43,182 nucleotides of DNA from Rhodospirillales bacterium (GCA_018648445.1 JABGRG010000004.1:40770-83951), one strand, 5' to 3'; positions 26,335 through 35,355 are shown, numbered from the stretch's first letter. Numbers and translations are program-made. Notes: generated by a model from the letters alone, not told the origin.

Positions 26335-27255
26335 ATGAGCAATTCGTCCATAAATCTCAGCTCCAATATCAGCCTTGGGCCGGTCCTCTATTACTGGAAA
26401 CCCGATGTGTGGCGGGACTTTTATTACCGAATGGCCGATGAAGCGGACGTCGATACCGTGTTCGTCGGCGAAGTGGTGTGTTCCAAGCGCCGGGGCGTTT
26501 TTGCACCCCATTTAACGGACGTATGCGAACGCCTGCGGGCAGGCGGAAAAGAAGTGGTTCTGTCCACGCCGGCCCTGATCATGAGCGCCGATGAACTGGC
26601 GGTGGTGCGCGAATTGGCGCAGCAAACCGAATACCTGGTGGAAGCCAACGATATGTCGGCCTGTTCCATGCTGTCGGGGCGCGATCACGCCATCGGGCCG
26701 TACATCAACATTTATAACGAGGGCACGCTGCTCAGCCTGACGGATCGCGGCGCCAAACGCATTTGCCTGACGCCGGAGTTGTCGCGGGACTCGCTGGCCG
26801 TTCTGGCCGCTGTCTCGCCTGCCGCGCTTGAGGTGCAGGTTTTCGGACGCTATCCGCTGGCCCTATCGGCGCGCTGTTACGCGGCCCGGGCGCGCGGATT
26901 GTCCAAGGATGAATGCCGCTATGTGTGCGCCGAGGACGGCGACGGCCTGGATGTGGAAACCCTGGATGGCGACGCCTTTCTCGCCGTTAACGGTACGCAA
27001 ACCCTGTCGGCGGCCTGCGGCAACCTGATCGCCGAACTGGACGAATTGCGATCCCTTGGAATTCAGGGTTTCCGGCTGTCACCGCACGCCTGCGACATGG
27101 TTTCCATCGCGCGCACGTTTCGCGATGTGGCGGAGGGGCGCTTGGACGTGGCCGAAGGCGACGCCCGGTTAACGGGGCTGGCCCCCGACATGCCCTTTGC
27201 CAACGGCTTCTTCCACGGCATGGAAGGCGCAGCCTTCGTCGGCGAAGCCGAGTAA
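26335..27255 (+). CDS. ubiV: UbiV, O2-independent ubiquinone hydroxylase subunit (peptidase U32 family)
   Basis: The 306-aa product is the second U32-family subunit of the oxygen-independent hydroxylase. Cys49, Cys181, Cys194 and Cys198 match the Fe-S ligand pattern described for UbiV ('GEVVCSKR' then 'CYAARARGLSKDECRYVC'). The start ATG at 26335 lies four bases after the ubiU stop; the frame is open further upstream but is inside ubiU. The ribosome site is weak (CAGTAGG), consistent with translational coupling. The C-terminus ends four bases from the convergent gene at 27259. Confidence 0.95.
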   Translation: MSNSSINLSSNISLGPVLYYWKPDVWRDFYYRMADEADVDTVFVGEVVCSKRRGVFAPHLTDVCERLRAGGKEVVLSTPALIMSADELAVVRELAQQTEYLVEANDMSACSMLSGRDHAIGPYINIYNEGTLLSLTDRGAKRICLTPELSRDSLAVLAAVSPAALEVQVFGRYPLALSARCYAARARGLSKDECRYVCAEDGDGLDVETLDGDAFLAVNGTQTLSAACGNLIAELDELRSLGIQGFRLSPHACDMVSIARTFRDVAEGRLDVAEGDARLTGLAPDMPFANGFFHGMEGAAFVGEAE

Positions 27256-27258
27256 GGT

Positions 27259-27957
27259 TTATCCCACGGCCTCCAGACCTTTGCGTTGATCCAACCCGGC
27301 GGCATCAAGGGCCTGGAGGATGATCTCCACGGCGGGCTCGATGCCCGGCAGCTTGTCCGTATTGATAATCAAATCGAAATTCGCCGGATCGTTGAGACGC
27401 CTTTTGAACATATCCCAGACGAATTTTCCGCGTTTGCGGTTGCTTTGCGTGACCATGCGCTTGGCGTCGGCCAGCGGAATCTGATCTTCGTCGGAGATGC
27501 GTTTGGCGCAGGCTTCCACCGAACCGGTAATGCGCACGCGCAGGGCCGGGCGGCTTTCCAAGATGATATACGCGCCGCGCCCCAGAATAACGCCCCCCAT
27601 CCGGTGAATGCCACGAACGGTCGTCACCAGATGGTTCAGATAGTCGTCGCGGGTGACGTTTTTTCCGAACACGGTGGCAAACAGCCAGGCGTCGCTGGGG
27701 GTTCCGGCGAATTCGTTGAGGGTCGAAAGCAGTTTTTTGTCGACCTTGGCCTGCTTGGCCACCGAATCGAGGATCTCCGAACCGTAAATCTCGGTCCCCA
27801 GCCGTTCGGCCACGGCTGCAGCGATCTGGTCGCCCTTGCTGCCGATGGTGCGCGAGATGATGACGGTGGGGTCCCGCACCTTCTCGACTTCGCGTTCCTT
27901 CCCGCTTTCCGCCGCTCTTACGAATGCTTGAACCACGGCTTGTTGGTCGATTGACAT
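27259..27957 (-). CDS. Cytidylate kinase-like family protein
   Basis: The 232-aa protein resembles the cytidylate kinase-like family (PF13189). The nucleotide-binding loop reads 'SRTIGSKGDQIA' (about residues 35-46), matching the family's 'SRxyGSGGxxIA' rather than a canonical P-loop. The lid/second segment is 'GGVILGRGAYIIL' (about 120-132), and the middle holds 'RVRITGSVEACAKRI' with arginines typical of nucleoside-monophosphate kinases. Substrate and role are unknown. AGGAG stands ten bases before the ATG. It is unrelated by sequence to the convergent ubiV gene. Confidence 0.82.
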   Translation of the reverse strand: MSIDQQAVVQAFVRAAESGKEREVEKVRDPTVIISRTIGSKGDQIAAAVAERLGTEIYGSEILDSVAKQAKVDKKLLSTLNEFAGTPSDAWLFATVFGKNVTRDDYLNHLVTTVRGIHRMGGVILGRGAYIILESRPALRVRITGSVEACAKRISDEDQIPLADAKRMVTQSNRKRGKFVWDMFKRRLNDPANFDLIINTDKLPGIEPAVEIILQALDAAGLDQRKGLEAVG

Positions 27958-28149
27958 GGGATTGGCTCCTCTCCTGAACGCAGGGGCCGATGGCGCGCCC
28001 GCAATCCGCGCATGGGCTGCGCCAATTCCTTACGATATTGTGCGCCTTCACGCCGCCCGGCGCAACTCCGCAGCACTTTTTTTACGCTGATCAGGCGCGC
28101 AAAAACGTTGCAGATACAAACCGCCTCGGTTAGGTTTGCGCCGCCCTGT

Positions 28150-28237
28150 GGAGAGGTGGCCGAGTGGCTTAAGGCGCACGCTTGGAAAGCGTGTGTACGG
28201 CAACGTACCGTGGGTTCGAATCCCACTCTCTCCGCCA
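28150..28237 (+). tRNA. tRNA-Ser(GGA)
   Basis: The 88-base sequence folds as a class II tRNA with encoded CCA. The acceptor arm starts GGAGAGG, the anticodon stem CACGC/GCGTG encloses TTGGAAA giving anticodon GGA, and a long variable arm GTACGG...CCGTG precedes the T-arm with GGTTCGAATCC. The anticodon reads serine codons TCC and TCT. Confidence 0.96.
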
Positions 28238-28250
28238 ACAATCAAGACGG

Positions 28251-28272
28251 ACCCGTTTTCGGGTTTTTTTTG
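28251..28272 (+). terminator. Intrinsic terminator of tRNA-Ser
   Basis: Fourteen bases after the tRNA, ACCCG and CGGGT form a stem around TTT, immediately followed by a run of eight T residues. This is a classical factor-independent terminator. Confidence 0.85.
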
Positions 28273-28334
28273 GTTTATGGGAAAGGGGGGGGGGAGCGCG
28301 AAAATGGGCTTTCCCATCCAACGAAACGGTCGAC

Positions 28335-30287
28335 CTACTTTTCGGACATTAGGATGCGCGTGTTCAGGTTTCCCTCTTGAATTCGCGACAGATGCAGGTT
28401 CACGCAGGCGTCTTCAGGGTTTTGCTCGTGCAATTTCGTGAACAACCCTTTGGCACTTTCATCGCCGGCATCCAACCTGGCGTAAGCTAGCCTGTAGTCC
28501 TCGGTATACGGGGATTGGTCGCGTTCCGGGCTTAACACCTCGAAAATCTCGAGGGCTTCTTCCTTTCCCTTCATGACGACACGGCCGACAGGACGGACAC
28601 GTGCTTCGGGACAATGTTGCAAGACGTTGGCCGAGGCGCAGACACGGGTTCCGAAGTGCTTGTTCAATCCTTCGATCCTGGAAGCCGTATTCACGGCGTC
28701 ACCGATGGGCGAATATTTGAAATGTATATCTGCGCCCATATTGCCGACTGCGGCGCCGCCCGAATGAATGCCGATCCGGGTAATTCCCAACCCCAGTTGC
28801 CTGGGCATGTCCTGTTGCCGGAACGTTTGCGCGAAATCATCGATTTCCTGGGCGCAATCCAGTGCTCTTTGAGCATGATCGTCCTGATGCAAGGGCGCAT
28901 TGAACATCACGAAAACGGCGTCGCCGATAAAGTCGGTCACCGTGCCGCCGTGCCGGAAGGCGATCTCGCAGATGCCGCTCAAATAGGCGTTAAGGAGTTT
29001 TGACACCGCCTCGGGGCCCGCGCTTTCGGAGAGTGTGGTAAAGCCGGCAATATCGGTGAAAATGTAAGACATTTCGCGAAATTCCCCTCCCAGGGCTAGG
29101 GCACTGGGGTCGGCAACGACCCGATCAACAAGGGTCGGGGAAAGATAGAGGGAAAACGCTTCCTTGATGAACTTCTTCTGCTGACGTTCCTGGCGTCGCC
29201 GATATATGTCGGTCATCCAAAGGCTGAAGACGAATGCGAGTGTCGGCCCAACAATCGGAAACATCGGAAATCCGTAGCGGTACGCCGCGAAGCCTGCGAG
29301 CAAAATCATTACGACGGTAAGGGCGGTTAATCCGAGACGTCCGACAAGGTTGAGCTCGATGAACGCCAGGGCGATGCCGATTGCCGAAAGGATGACCACG
29401 ATCAAAAATTGATTGTTGGCGCTGATGTTCATGGAGGCGCGGGCATCCAGCAATTGCGACAAGGCGTGGGCGTGGATGACAATGCCCGGGAGGTTGCCCT
29501 CGGAACCGTGAAAGGCTGCAAATGGCGTGCGGTGCCGATCCGCCATAGGGAGATCGGCGCCGATCAAGACGATTTTGTCCTTGAACCACGGCGCCGGAAG
29601 GAATTTCAGTGTGTGGATGGGGAACTTGCGAAAAGTCCCCTTTTTCGCGTCTTGAGGTGGTGCGCGCCAAACGATCTGCGTTTCGCGCGTCGGCGGCGGC
29701 ACGCCGATTTTTTTTGCGATTGCGGGGACAAAGCCTCTGATAAAGGTGTTGTCCCCCACCTGCCGACCGGGGTCGATCCAACGAACGGTGCTGGTGAGTT
29801 CGTCCTTGATGAGGCGGGGGACGCCGCGCAATTCAGGGGGGACAAAATCATCGATGAAAGCCGTTTGAGCCTTCGTCAATCCCTCTTCGCCGCCGGCATA
29901 GCTGATGACCAATGGCACGCTGATAACGGGCAGAAGCGCTTTCAGGCTTTGGTCCTTAACCGGTTCGGTTGGTTGATCGAACAGAATGTCGACGCCAATG
30001 GCGCGAACGCCCCGCTCGGCAAGGGTGCGCAAGGAAGTGGATAAAAACCCCCGGTCCAGGGGTGATCGGTAGGGGAATTGCGCCAGGGTGTCTTCGGTAA
30101 CCGTCAGGATAATGATTTCCTGGTCTTGCGGTTGTGGCGAGGAAAGGGCGGCAATGCGGAAATCCCCCAGCCATTGTTCCGCCAGATTGAGAAAAGGCAG
30201 GTAACGGACACCGGCGACCGACATCGCGCTTGCGCCGATAAGGATCGCCAGCAGAATTGCGATTTGGCTTAGCCTTGCTACCGGCAT
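28335..30287 (-). CDS. CHASE2-domain adenylate/guanylate cyclase, membrane bound
   Basis: The 650-aa protein has an N-terminal membrane helix, a large extracytoplasmic CHASE2 domain (about residues 25-280, with 'RGVRAIGVDILFDQP' and 'KDKIVLIGADLPMADRHRTPF'), three further membrane helices (about 294-361) and a cytosolic class III cyclase domain (about 405-580). Metal-binding Asp412 ('FTDIAGF') and Asp456 ('FIGDAV') are kept, as are the catalytic Asn533 and Arg537 ('NTASR'). The purine-recognition lysine position, four residues before Asp456, is Asp452 and its partner is Ser526, so the nucleotide made cannot be predicted. A helical C-terminal tail of about 60 residues follows. It starts two bases after the ABC gene's stop, with a weak ribosome site; a TTG at 30293 is a less likely alternative. 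Confidence 0.93.
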   Translation of the reverse strand: MPVARLSQIAILLAILIGASAMSVAGVRYLPFLNLAEQWLGDFRIAALSSPQPQDQEIIILTVTEDTLAQFPYRSPLDRGFLSTSLRTLAERGVRAIGVDILFDQPTEPVKDQSLKALLPVISVPLVISYAGGEEGLTKAQTAFIDDFVPPELRGVPRLIKDELTSTVRWIDPGRQVGDNTFIRGFVPAIAKKIGVPPPTRETQIVWRAPPQDAKKGTFRKFPIHTLKFLPAPWFKDKIVLIGADLPMADRHRTPFAAFHGSEGNLPGIVIHAHALSQLLDARASMNISANNQFLIVVILSAIGIALAFIELNLVGRLGLTALTVVMILLAGFAAYRYGFPMFPIVGPTLAFVFSLWMTDIYRRRQERQQKKFIKEAFSLYLSPTLVDRVVADPSALALGGEFREMSYIFTDIAGFTTLSESAGPEAVSKLLNAYLSGICEIAFRHGGTVTDFIGDAVFVMFNAPLHQDDHAQRALDCAQEIDDFAQTFRQQDMPRQLGLGITRIGIHSGGAAVGNMGADIHFKYSPIGDAVNTASRIEGLNKHFGTRVCASANVLQHCPEARVRPVGRVVMKGKEEALEIFEVLSPERDQSPYTEDYRLAYARLDAGDESAKGLFTKLHEQNPEDACVNLHLSRIQEGNLNTRILMSEK

Positions 30288-30289
30288 CG

Positions 30290-33200
30290 TCAAACCGTCG
30301 CCAGACGTTTTGCCAGATCACGCATGATAACGATGGAAGCGTGACGATCCTGACCAATGAGTTCCAGGAACACCTCTTTTTTCATCCTCAAAATTTCGAC
30401 GTCGGTCTCTGCAATGATCGACGCCGTGCGCGGCATGTCACAGATCAGCGCCAGATCACCGATGACATCGTTCTGCGAACAGGTCCGAATGTAACGCTCT
30501 TCTCCTTCCCGGCTGATGTATACCTTTGCGTCTCCCCTCAGGATCACGAAGGCATCATCTCCCGGGTCTCCCTGATGAATGATCGTTTCTTTTGCCCGGT
30601 AGGTAACGACGTCACTGGTGAAAACCAGCAGTTTCAGGCGCGAACGATCCAAACCTGCAAACAGCGGAATTTGCGCCAGGGTTTTGGCGATGCCGGAAAG
30701 TTGCTGAACGTCCTGGGCTTCCTCAATTTTTTCTTCTTCCGGCGGATCGGCTCCAGCCACTTCGGGGGCGCTGATACGGCCGTTTTTCATATGTAATACG
30801 GGGTCGAAGGGAATGCCCTGAGGAACCTTGCCATCAACCCAGATCAGCGTAACATCGGGCAACAACTCGAGAATTTTTTTCAGGATATCGCTTTGTGCTG
30901 CCGCTTCCAGCAATGACAGCGCCTCGTTTACAATCAGGATATCGGGCTGCTTGATCAGGGTTCGCGCCAAAGCCACCTTTTGACGCTGCGCCGCGACCAG
31001 ACGTCCACCTGCAATGCCCACGTCCATGCCAAGGGCAGCCTCCATGATCGCGTTGCTGAGGCCCAGGTCGTCGACGATTTCCCGGATAATTGTTTCGATA
31101 CGTTCCTTTGCATCGGCCTGCCCAAAGGAAATGCTTCCGAACAGAATGTTCGATTCAATATCGAGACCGGTGTTGAACTCGGTTTCCCTGAAAAAACAGA
31201 TGCAGTGTCTTTCAGATTCAGGGAGTTTCTCATTGAACCGCTGTCGCAGTTTCAAAATCCGGGCTTCCAAATCCGTATCAATAAGACCAAGACGATGGCG
31301 GTGAGGATTTAACAGGAAAGGCAGGCCCAGAAGCTCGGCCCTTTCTTCCTCATTCAGGTCCGCGATCCCTCCGCCATCCGTCTTGCGAACAATCTTTTGC
31401 AACTGCTCGAGTCCGTCCTCGTCCACAAAACTGTATTGTTCGAAGAATTGATGGCCGGCAGGAAGGTCGGAGAACAACTCAACCACGACTTTTGCGGCCT
31501 CAAGGCCAATGTTCTGAAACCGTTCGGTCAGGCCGTCTTCATCCAGCAATCCGCACACGAATTCGTTGTTCGACAACTGATCCAAGGAGAAGGCCCGTTC
31601 GACGGGCTGCCCGAATAGAATGTTCTCGGCAACAGAGATGTAGGGATTGAACTCGTCGCTACGATATTGCCGGACCAAATCCTCGGCACCCTGGGCCTCG
31701 AGAACCTCCCGGACCCGCTGACGCGCGTCGAGAATTCCGGCCGCCAACTCGGGTTGGGCGACGGGGTCTATCCTTTGCCGGAGGCCAAGTTTGAACAGAT
31801 CCTCGCCAAACTCGAGATGCTTGAGCAACTGAAGGGCCGTCTTGCGTAACTCATCCTCGTCATTCAGGCCAATGCTCTGATAATCGATCCAATTCGTATG
31901 CAGGTTATCCGGGCTATTTCCCGAGGCGACCGATTCATCAAATTCTCTTTGCCGCTCCTCGGAAGTTTCGGCGTCCGCCGCCGGGCTGTGCTTAAGGCCC
32001 AGCAAAAGATTATCCAACAGCGTGCCGACGAAAATATAGGAGTCTCCGGAAACATACCCGATCCGAGAGCCACTAACCGCCTGGGGCAAGGTTGCGATAT
32101 CGGTGTCGCCGCTCATGATCTTGCCGGACGTCGGGTTCAACAGCCGGGCCGCCAATTGCGCCAGGGCTTCTTTGCCCCCGCCACCTGGGCCTACAATCGC
32201 GGCTCGGCTTCCAGGTGAAAGTGTGAACGACGCCTGATCGACAATCTTCGTGCCATCGTCGTCGACGAGGGACACGCTCTTGGCACTAAACGGGCCGTCA
32301 AGTTTTTCAATTGTCTCCGGGCGGGCTTGCTGGATTTCCTCGTCCAACATTCCTTCGGGCCTGAATTGTTCGGTTAATTCCTCATACTTGATATTGGTAT
32401 CCGCCAGACGCTGATAGTAATTGAGCAATTCCTTCCATGGTCCCGCCAGATCCTTATACGCGGCCAGTGCGGCAACCAGCGCGCCGAAAGACAAGTTCCC
32501 CTGTATCACCAGGTAGCCGCCGATGGAGAAGAAAAAGAACGGCGTTATTTGATTCAAGAAGTTGTTGATGAACTTCATGAAAAATTTCTTTTTGTAGAGA
32601 TCAAAGCGCAGGTGGAAAATATCGCCCAGCCGTTTTGAAAAATCGGCGCGGATGAACCCCGAGGTATCATGGGCATGAACCTCGGCAACCCCGGAAACCA
32701 CCTCTCCAATACGGTCCGAAAGCCGCCGCACGTGCCGTACCCGTTGTTTGCCAATGGCGTTGATGCGGCGTTGAAGCTTCGGAATGACGTACGCTTGAAC
32801 GGGAATCATGGCCATGGCCGTAAGACACAGCCACGGATTTTGAATAAACATGAATGCCAGAATGGTAAGAAAGGTGCCGCCCTGAAACAGTGGCAGGGCA
32901 TAAGCGTCGCCGAAGAAACCACCCAAGGGCTCGACCTCGGCGGTCACCATGGCGACCAATTCGCCCTGGGATGTCTTGTGGAACTGGGCCAGCGGAAATC
33001 GCAGGGTTCTTGACAGCAAGAGGTATCTCATCCGCCGCAACATCCGTTCTGCGACGACCCCCCTCATGACGTTGATCCGGAACTTGAAGCCTCCGTTGAT
33101 GAAGACCATGAGCAAAAAGATGAAACACAAAACCAACAGGTATTGAACCTGGGTGAATGAAAAACCGAGCACCTCGATCGGGAAGGCAGCACGATCGCCG

Positions 33201-33340
33201 CCGATGGCGCCGTTGATTATGGTCTTGGGAAGATCGAGGGAGAAATAAAGGAAGGGAAATGAGATCAGGGTGGTTAACGAAATAACGATTTGTTCGCGCA
33301 TGCTATAGCGACGGATGAATTGAAAGACGGTCCTCTCCAT
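30290..33340 (-). CDS. ABC-transporter-like protein with degenerate ATPase, large insert and cyclic-nucleotide-binding domain
   Basis: The 1016-aa protein has an ABC exporter membrane domain (about residues 20-300, six helices), an ATPase domain (about 352-855) and a C-terminal cyclic-nucleotide-binding domain (about 888-1010, with 'GDPGDDAFVILRGDAKVYI' and 'GDLALICDMPRTASI'). The ATPase is unusual: Walker A ends Gly389-Lys390-Glu391 instead of Lys-Ser/Thr, the signature is 'IAGGR' (776-780), Walker B is 'ILIVNEA' with Asn805 for Asp but Glu806 kept, and the H-loop His is Asp836. About 300 residues are inserted between the early strand region and the signature, with three similar 'N-[IL]-L-x-G' segments at 443-448, 572-577 and 730-735. 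A strong GGGGGAGAG ribosome site precedes the ATG at 33340. The cyclase gene follows after two bases. Confidence 0.9.
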   Translation of the reverse strand: MERTVFQFIRRYSMREQIVISLTTLISFPFLYFSLDLPKTIINGAIGGDRAAFPIEVLGFSFTQVQYLLVLCFIFLLMVFINGGFKFRINVMRGVVAERMLRRMRYLLLSRTLRFPLAQFHKTSQGELVAMVTAEVEPLGGFFGDAYALPLFQGGTFLTILAFMFIQNPWLCLTAMAMIPVQAYVIPKLQRRINAIGKQRVRHVRRLSDRIGEVVSGVAEVHAHDTSGFIRADFSKRLGDIFHLRFDLYKKKFFMKFINNFLNQITPFFFFSIGGYLVIQGNLSFGALVAALAAYKDLAGPWKELLNYYQRLADTNIKYEELTEQFRPEGMLDEEIQQARPETIEKLDGPFSAKSVSLVDDDGTKIVDQASFTLSPGSRAAIVGPGGGGKEALAQLAARLLNPTSGKIMSGDTDIATLPQAVSGSRIGYVSGDSYIFVGTLLDNLLLGLKHSPAADAETSEERQREFDESVASGNSPDNLHTNWIDYQSIGLNDEDELRKTALQLLKHLEFGEDLFKLGLRQRIDPVAQPELAAGILDARQRVREVLEAQGAEDLVRQYRSDEFNPYISVAENILFGQPVERAFSLDQLSNNEFVCGLLDEDGLTERFQNIGLEAAKVVVELFSDLPAGHQFFEQYSFVDEDGLEQLQKIVRKTDGGGIADLNEEERAELLGLPFLLNPHRHRLGLIDTDLEARILKLRQRFNEKLPESERHCICFFRETEFNTGLDIESNILFGSISFGQADAKERIETIIREIVDDLGLSNAIMEAALGMDVGIAGGRLVAAQRQKVALARTLIKQPDILIVNEALSLLEAAAQSDILKKILELLPDVTLIWVDGKVPQGIPFDPVLHMKNGRISAPEVAGADPPEEEKIEEAQDVQQLSGIAKTLAQIPLFAGLDRSRLKLLVFTSDVVTYRAKETIIHQGDPGDDAFVILRGDAKVYISREGEERYIRTCSQNDVIGDLALICDMPRTASIIAETDVEILRMKKEVFLELIGQDRHASIVIMRDLAKRLATV

Positions 33341-33395
33341 ATCGGTTCTCTCCCCCTGCCTTATCCGCTTTGGCTATTTTGGCGCGTTTGCCCGG

Positions 33396-34112
33396 TTATC
33401 TTATTGTGTTCAGAAGCACCTTTGCCTGCATGGTGCATCCATTTTCGGCCATCCAGATTGCCATGTGGGCATCCGACGGAAGATCGGAAGGCACCACAAA
33501 CAGCGTTATTTTCTTGGCCGTCTTGTCGCCCTTTTTCCGAATGATGTACTGCTCTCCATCGCTGACGGCGGAACCTTCAGGCCACTTCAGTTTTTCGGCC
33601 CCCGACGGCCACTCCGTCGTAGTCCTTTCCTTGCTCTTCATATTCCTGATTTTCAGGGTCGCTTTTTTGCCCGCATTGGAGCGCCAGAGGACGGCGGGAA
33701 CGCCGGCACGAACACATTGCTTGCCGGACCGCTCGGTATTTACCGTCCAAGGGTCGTCGGGGTCTTTTGTCGCGCCAGCGCGCATGACGCCGAGAGCAGC
33801 GGTTTTCTTGCCTGTTGAAGAAAGCAGGCCGGAAAGGGAAGAGACCAGGGAATTGTCGCCGCCGCTGCCCGCTTTTTTCCCTCCGGGAACTCCGGTGAAC
33901 GGGCCGTTTATGGTTAGCGCCGCGCCATCGGATGATACCAGCGTCACACTTGCCCCGTCGGGCACGTTCAGGGTTGCCCCATCCTTGACCACCTGCCCCC
34001 CCTTGATTTCGGCGGCTGTGGACGCGATGACCACCATTTCGGCTGCGACCGTCCCAATCCCGACAATCGAAAAAAACGTTGCGAATAGAACGTAGAGCGT
34101 AATTCGGGGCAT
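33396..34112 (-). CDS. FecR-like secreted protein of the CHASE2-cyclase neighbourhood
   Basis: The 238-aa product has a signal peptide (residues 1-24, cleavage near 'VAAE'). An FecR-like beta-rich domain follows, with 'VVKDGATLNVPDGASVTLVSSDGAALTINGPFTG' across about residues 41-74, then a serine/glycine linker. The second half ends in 'LPSDAHMAIWMAENGCTMQAKVLL'. This two-part layout is, from general knowledge, common beside CHASE2 cyclase genes, but no function has been assigned to it. The two cysteines (about residues 133 and 226) could form a periplasmic disulphide. AAGGA stands seven bases before the ATG. It is the first gene of the probable operon, 55 bases ahead of the ABC-like gene. 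Confidence 0.83.
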   Translation of the reverse strand: MPRITLYVLFATFFSIVGIGTVAAEMVVIASTAAEIKGGQVVKDGATLNVPDGASVTLVSSDGAALTINGPFTGVPGGKKAGSGGDNSLVSSLSGLLSSTGKKTAALGVMRAGATKDPDDPWTVNTERSGKQCVRAGVPAVLWRSNAGKKATLKIRNMKSKERTTTEWPSGAEKLKWPEGSAVSDGEQYIIRKKGDKTAKKITLFVVPSDLPSDAHMAIWMAENGCTMQAKVLLNTIR

Positions 34113-34440
34113 GTCGGTTTCCTTGATTTTTCAGATAGTTCAGGTTCCCGGAGCGTTGTTGCGACCGCCATCGCCGGTTTGGCAGGAGGTCAGAATTGCG
34201 AGGTAAATCGGGATGATGGCAAGCCGGAGCCGACGACGATCAAAACCAGCTTCGAATTGATACTGCTCAAACACGGCGCTCCCCGTTTTTTTCCTCAGCC
34301 TTAAGAACTTCGTGGTCGGCGCATAATTTTTTTAATAATAGTAAGTAGTTATACCATTTTGATGCCATCCTTGACCATAGGTTTCAATTTTCGGATGGGC
34401 CATTTATCGTGTGGCGAAACGGAAAAAAAAGGGGGCGGCC
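34113..34440. other. Divergent promoter region between the FecR-like gene and the amidohydrolase
   Basis: These 328 bases separate two divergent genes and hold no convincing gene. The right part is AT-rich (about 34322-34360) and contains the 15-base element AATAATAGTAAGTAG. A GTG at 34411 could extend the amidohydrolase by ten basic residues. No sigma-70 box pair was clear enough to report. Confidence 0.6.
34334..34348 (+). promoter_or_regulatory. Shared 15-base element, copy 1
   Basis: AATAATAGTAAGTAG, 93 bases before the amidohydrolase start, matches 14 of 15 bases of the element upstream of the TRAP operon. The surrounding ATAGTAAGTAGTTAT also has a T-N11-A pattern typical of LysR-type regulator boxes, and a LysR gene lies between the two copies. 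Confidence 0.55.
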
Positions 34441-35355
34441 ATGGCCGATATAGAGACCGGTGGACAAGCCACGAAAGAGGCGCCGTATTGCACTGCCTAT
34501 CATCCCGACTCAAGCTCGCCCCTTTTTCCCTTGCCCGCCGGCGCCTGTGATACCCATGCGCATATCTGTGGTCCTGAGAAAGCATTTCCCTACGATCCGG
34601 CCCGCATTTACACCCCGCCCGACGCGCTTTTGCCCGCCTATGAACACATGCTTGGCGTCCTCGGTGTGGAGCGAATGGTCCTGGTGCAGCCAAGCGTCTA
34701 TGGCAACGACAACCGGGTGATGCTGGGAGCCATGCGCGAAGCATCCGTGCCCGCACGCGGTGTTGCCGTGGTCCCCATGGATATCGAACAGGCGGAGCTG
34801 GAGGAATTGCACGAGGCAGGTGTTCGGGGTGTCCGGTTTAACTTGGTGGATGTCAAGGATCCGTCCGCAGGGCTTCCCGTGGCTGAAATAACGGCGTTCG
34901 CGGGACGAATTGCGCCGATGGGCTGGCACGTGGAATTGTTGATCCATGTAGACGATTATCCCGAGTTCGGCACCATGTTTTTGAATTTTCCGACCGAGAT
35001 CGTCGTCGGCCATATAGGCTATTTCCGACCGGGTTGTGGGCTGGATCATCCCGGTTTCCAGGGGCTTGTGAACCTCGCGGAATCGGGTCTCTGCTGGGTG
35101 AAGTTCACGGGCCCCTACCGCATCTCGGCCGAGGAATTTCCCTACGGGGACGTGGACAGGTTTGCCGAGGCGCTTGTTGCCCGCGCGCCCCACCGATTGT
35201 TATGGGGAAGCGATTGGCCACACGTCATGATGAAAAAAACGATGCCCGACGACGGTCCCCTCGCGGATGTATTTGCGCGATGGGTCCCGGAAACGGCGAT
35301 TCGTCGCCAGATACTTGTGGATAACCCGGCCCGGCTCTACCAGTTTGAAAAATAA
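34441..35355 (+). CDS. Amidohydrolase 2 family TIM-barrel hydrolase
   Basis: The 304-aa protein belongs to the amidohydrolase_2 branch that includes 2-pyrone-4,6-dicarboxylate lactonase-like enzymes. Metal/catalytic residues expected for the family are visible: His39 and His41 in 'DTHAHICGP', His169, His191 ('VVGHIG') and Asp258 in 'LLWGSDWPHV'. It is cytosolic and should hydrolyse a cyclic lactone, ester or amide; the substrate is unknown. The ATG at 34441 follows a GGGGGC ribosome site after six bases and is preferred to the GTG at 34411. Its promoter region shares an element with the TRAP operon. An intracellular hydrolase for an imported organic acid would fit that context. Confidence 0.88.
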   Translation: MADIETGGQATKEAPYCTAYHPDSSSPLFPLPAGACDTHAHICGPEKAFPYDPARIYTPPDALLPAYEHMLGVLGVERMVLVQPSVYGNDNRVMLGAMREASVPARGVAVVPMDIEQAELEELHEAGVRGVRFNLVDVKDPSAGLPVAEITAFAGRIAPMGWHVELLIHVDDYPEFGTMFLNFPTEIVVGHIGYFRPGCGLDHPGFQGLVNLAESGLCWVKFTGPYRISAEEFPYGDVDRFAEALVARAPHRLLWGSDWPHVMMKKTMPDDGPLADVFARWVPETAIRRQILVDNPARLYQFEK

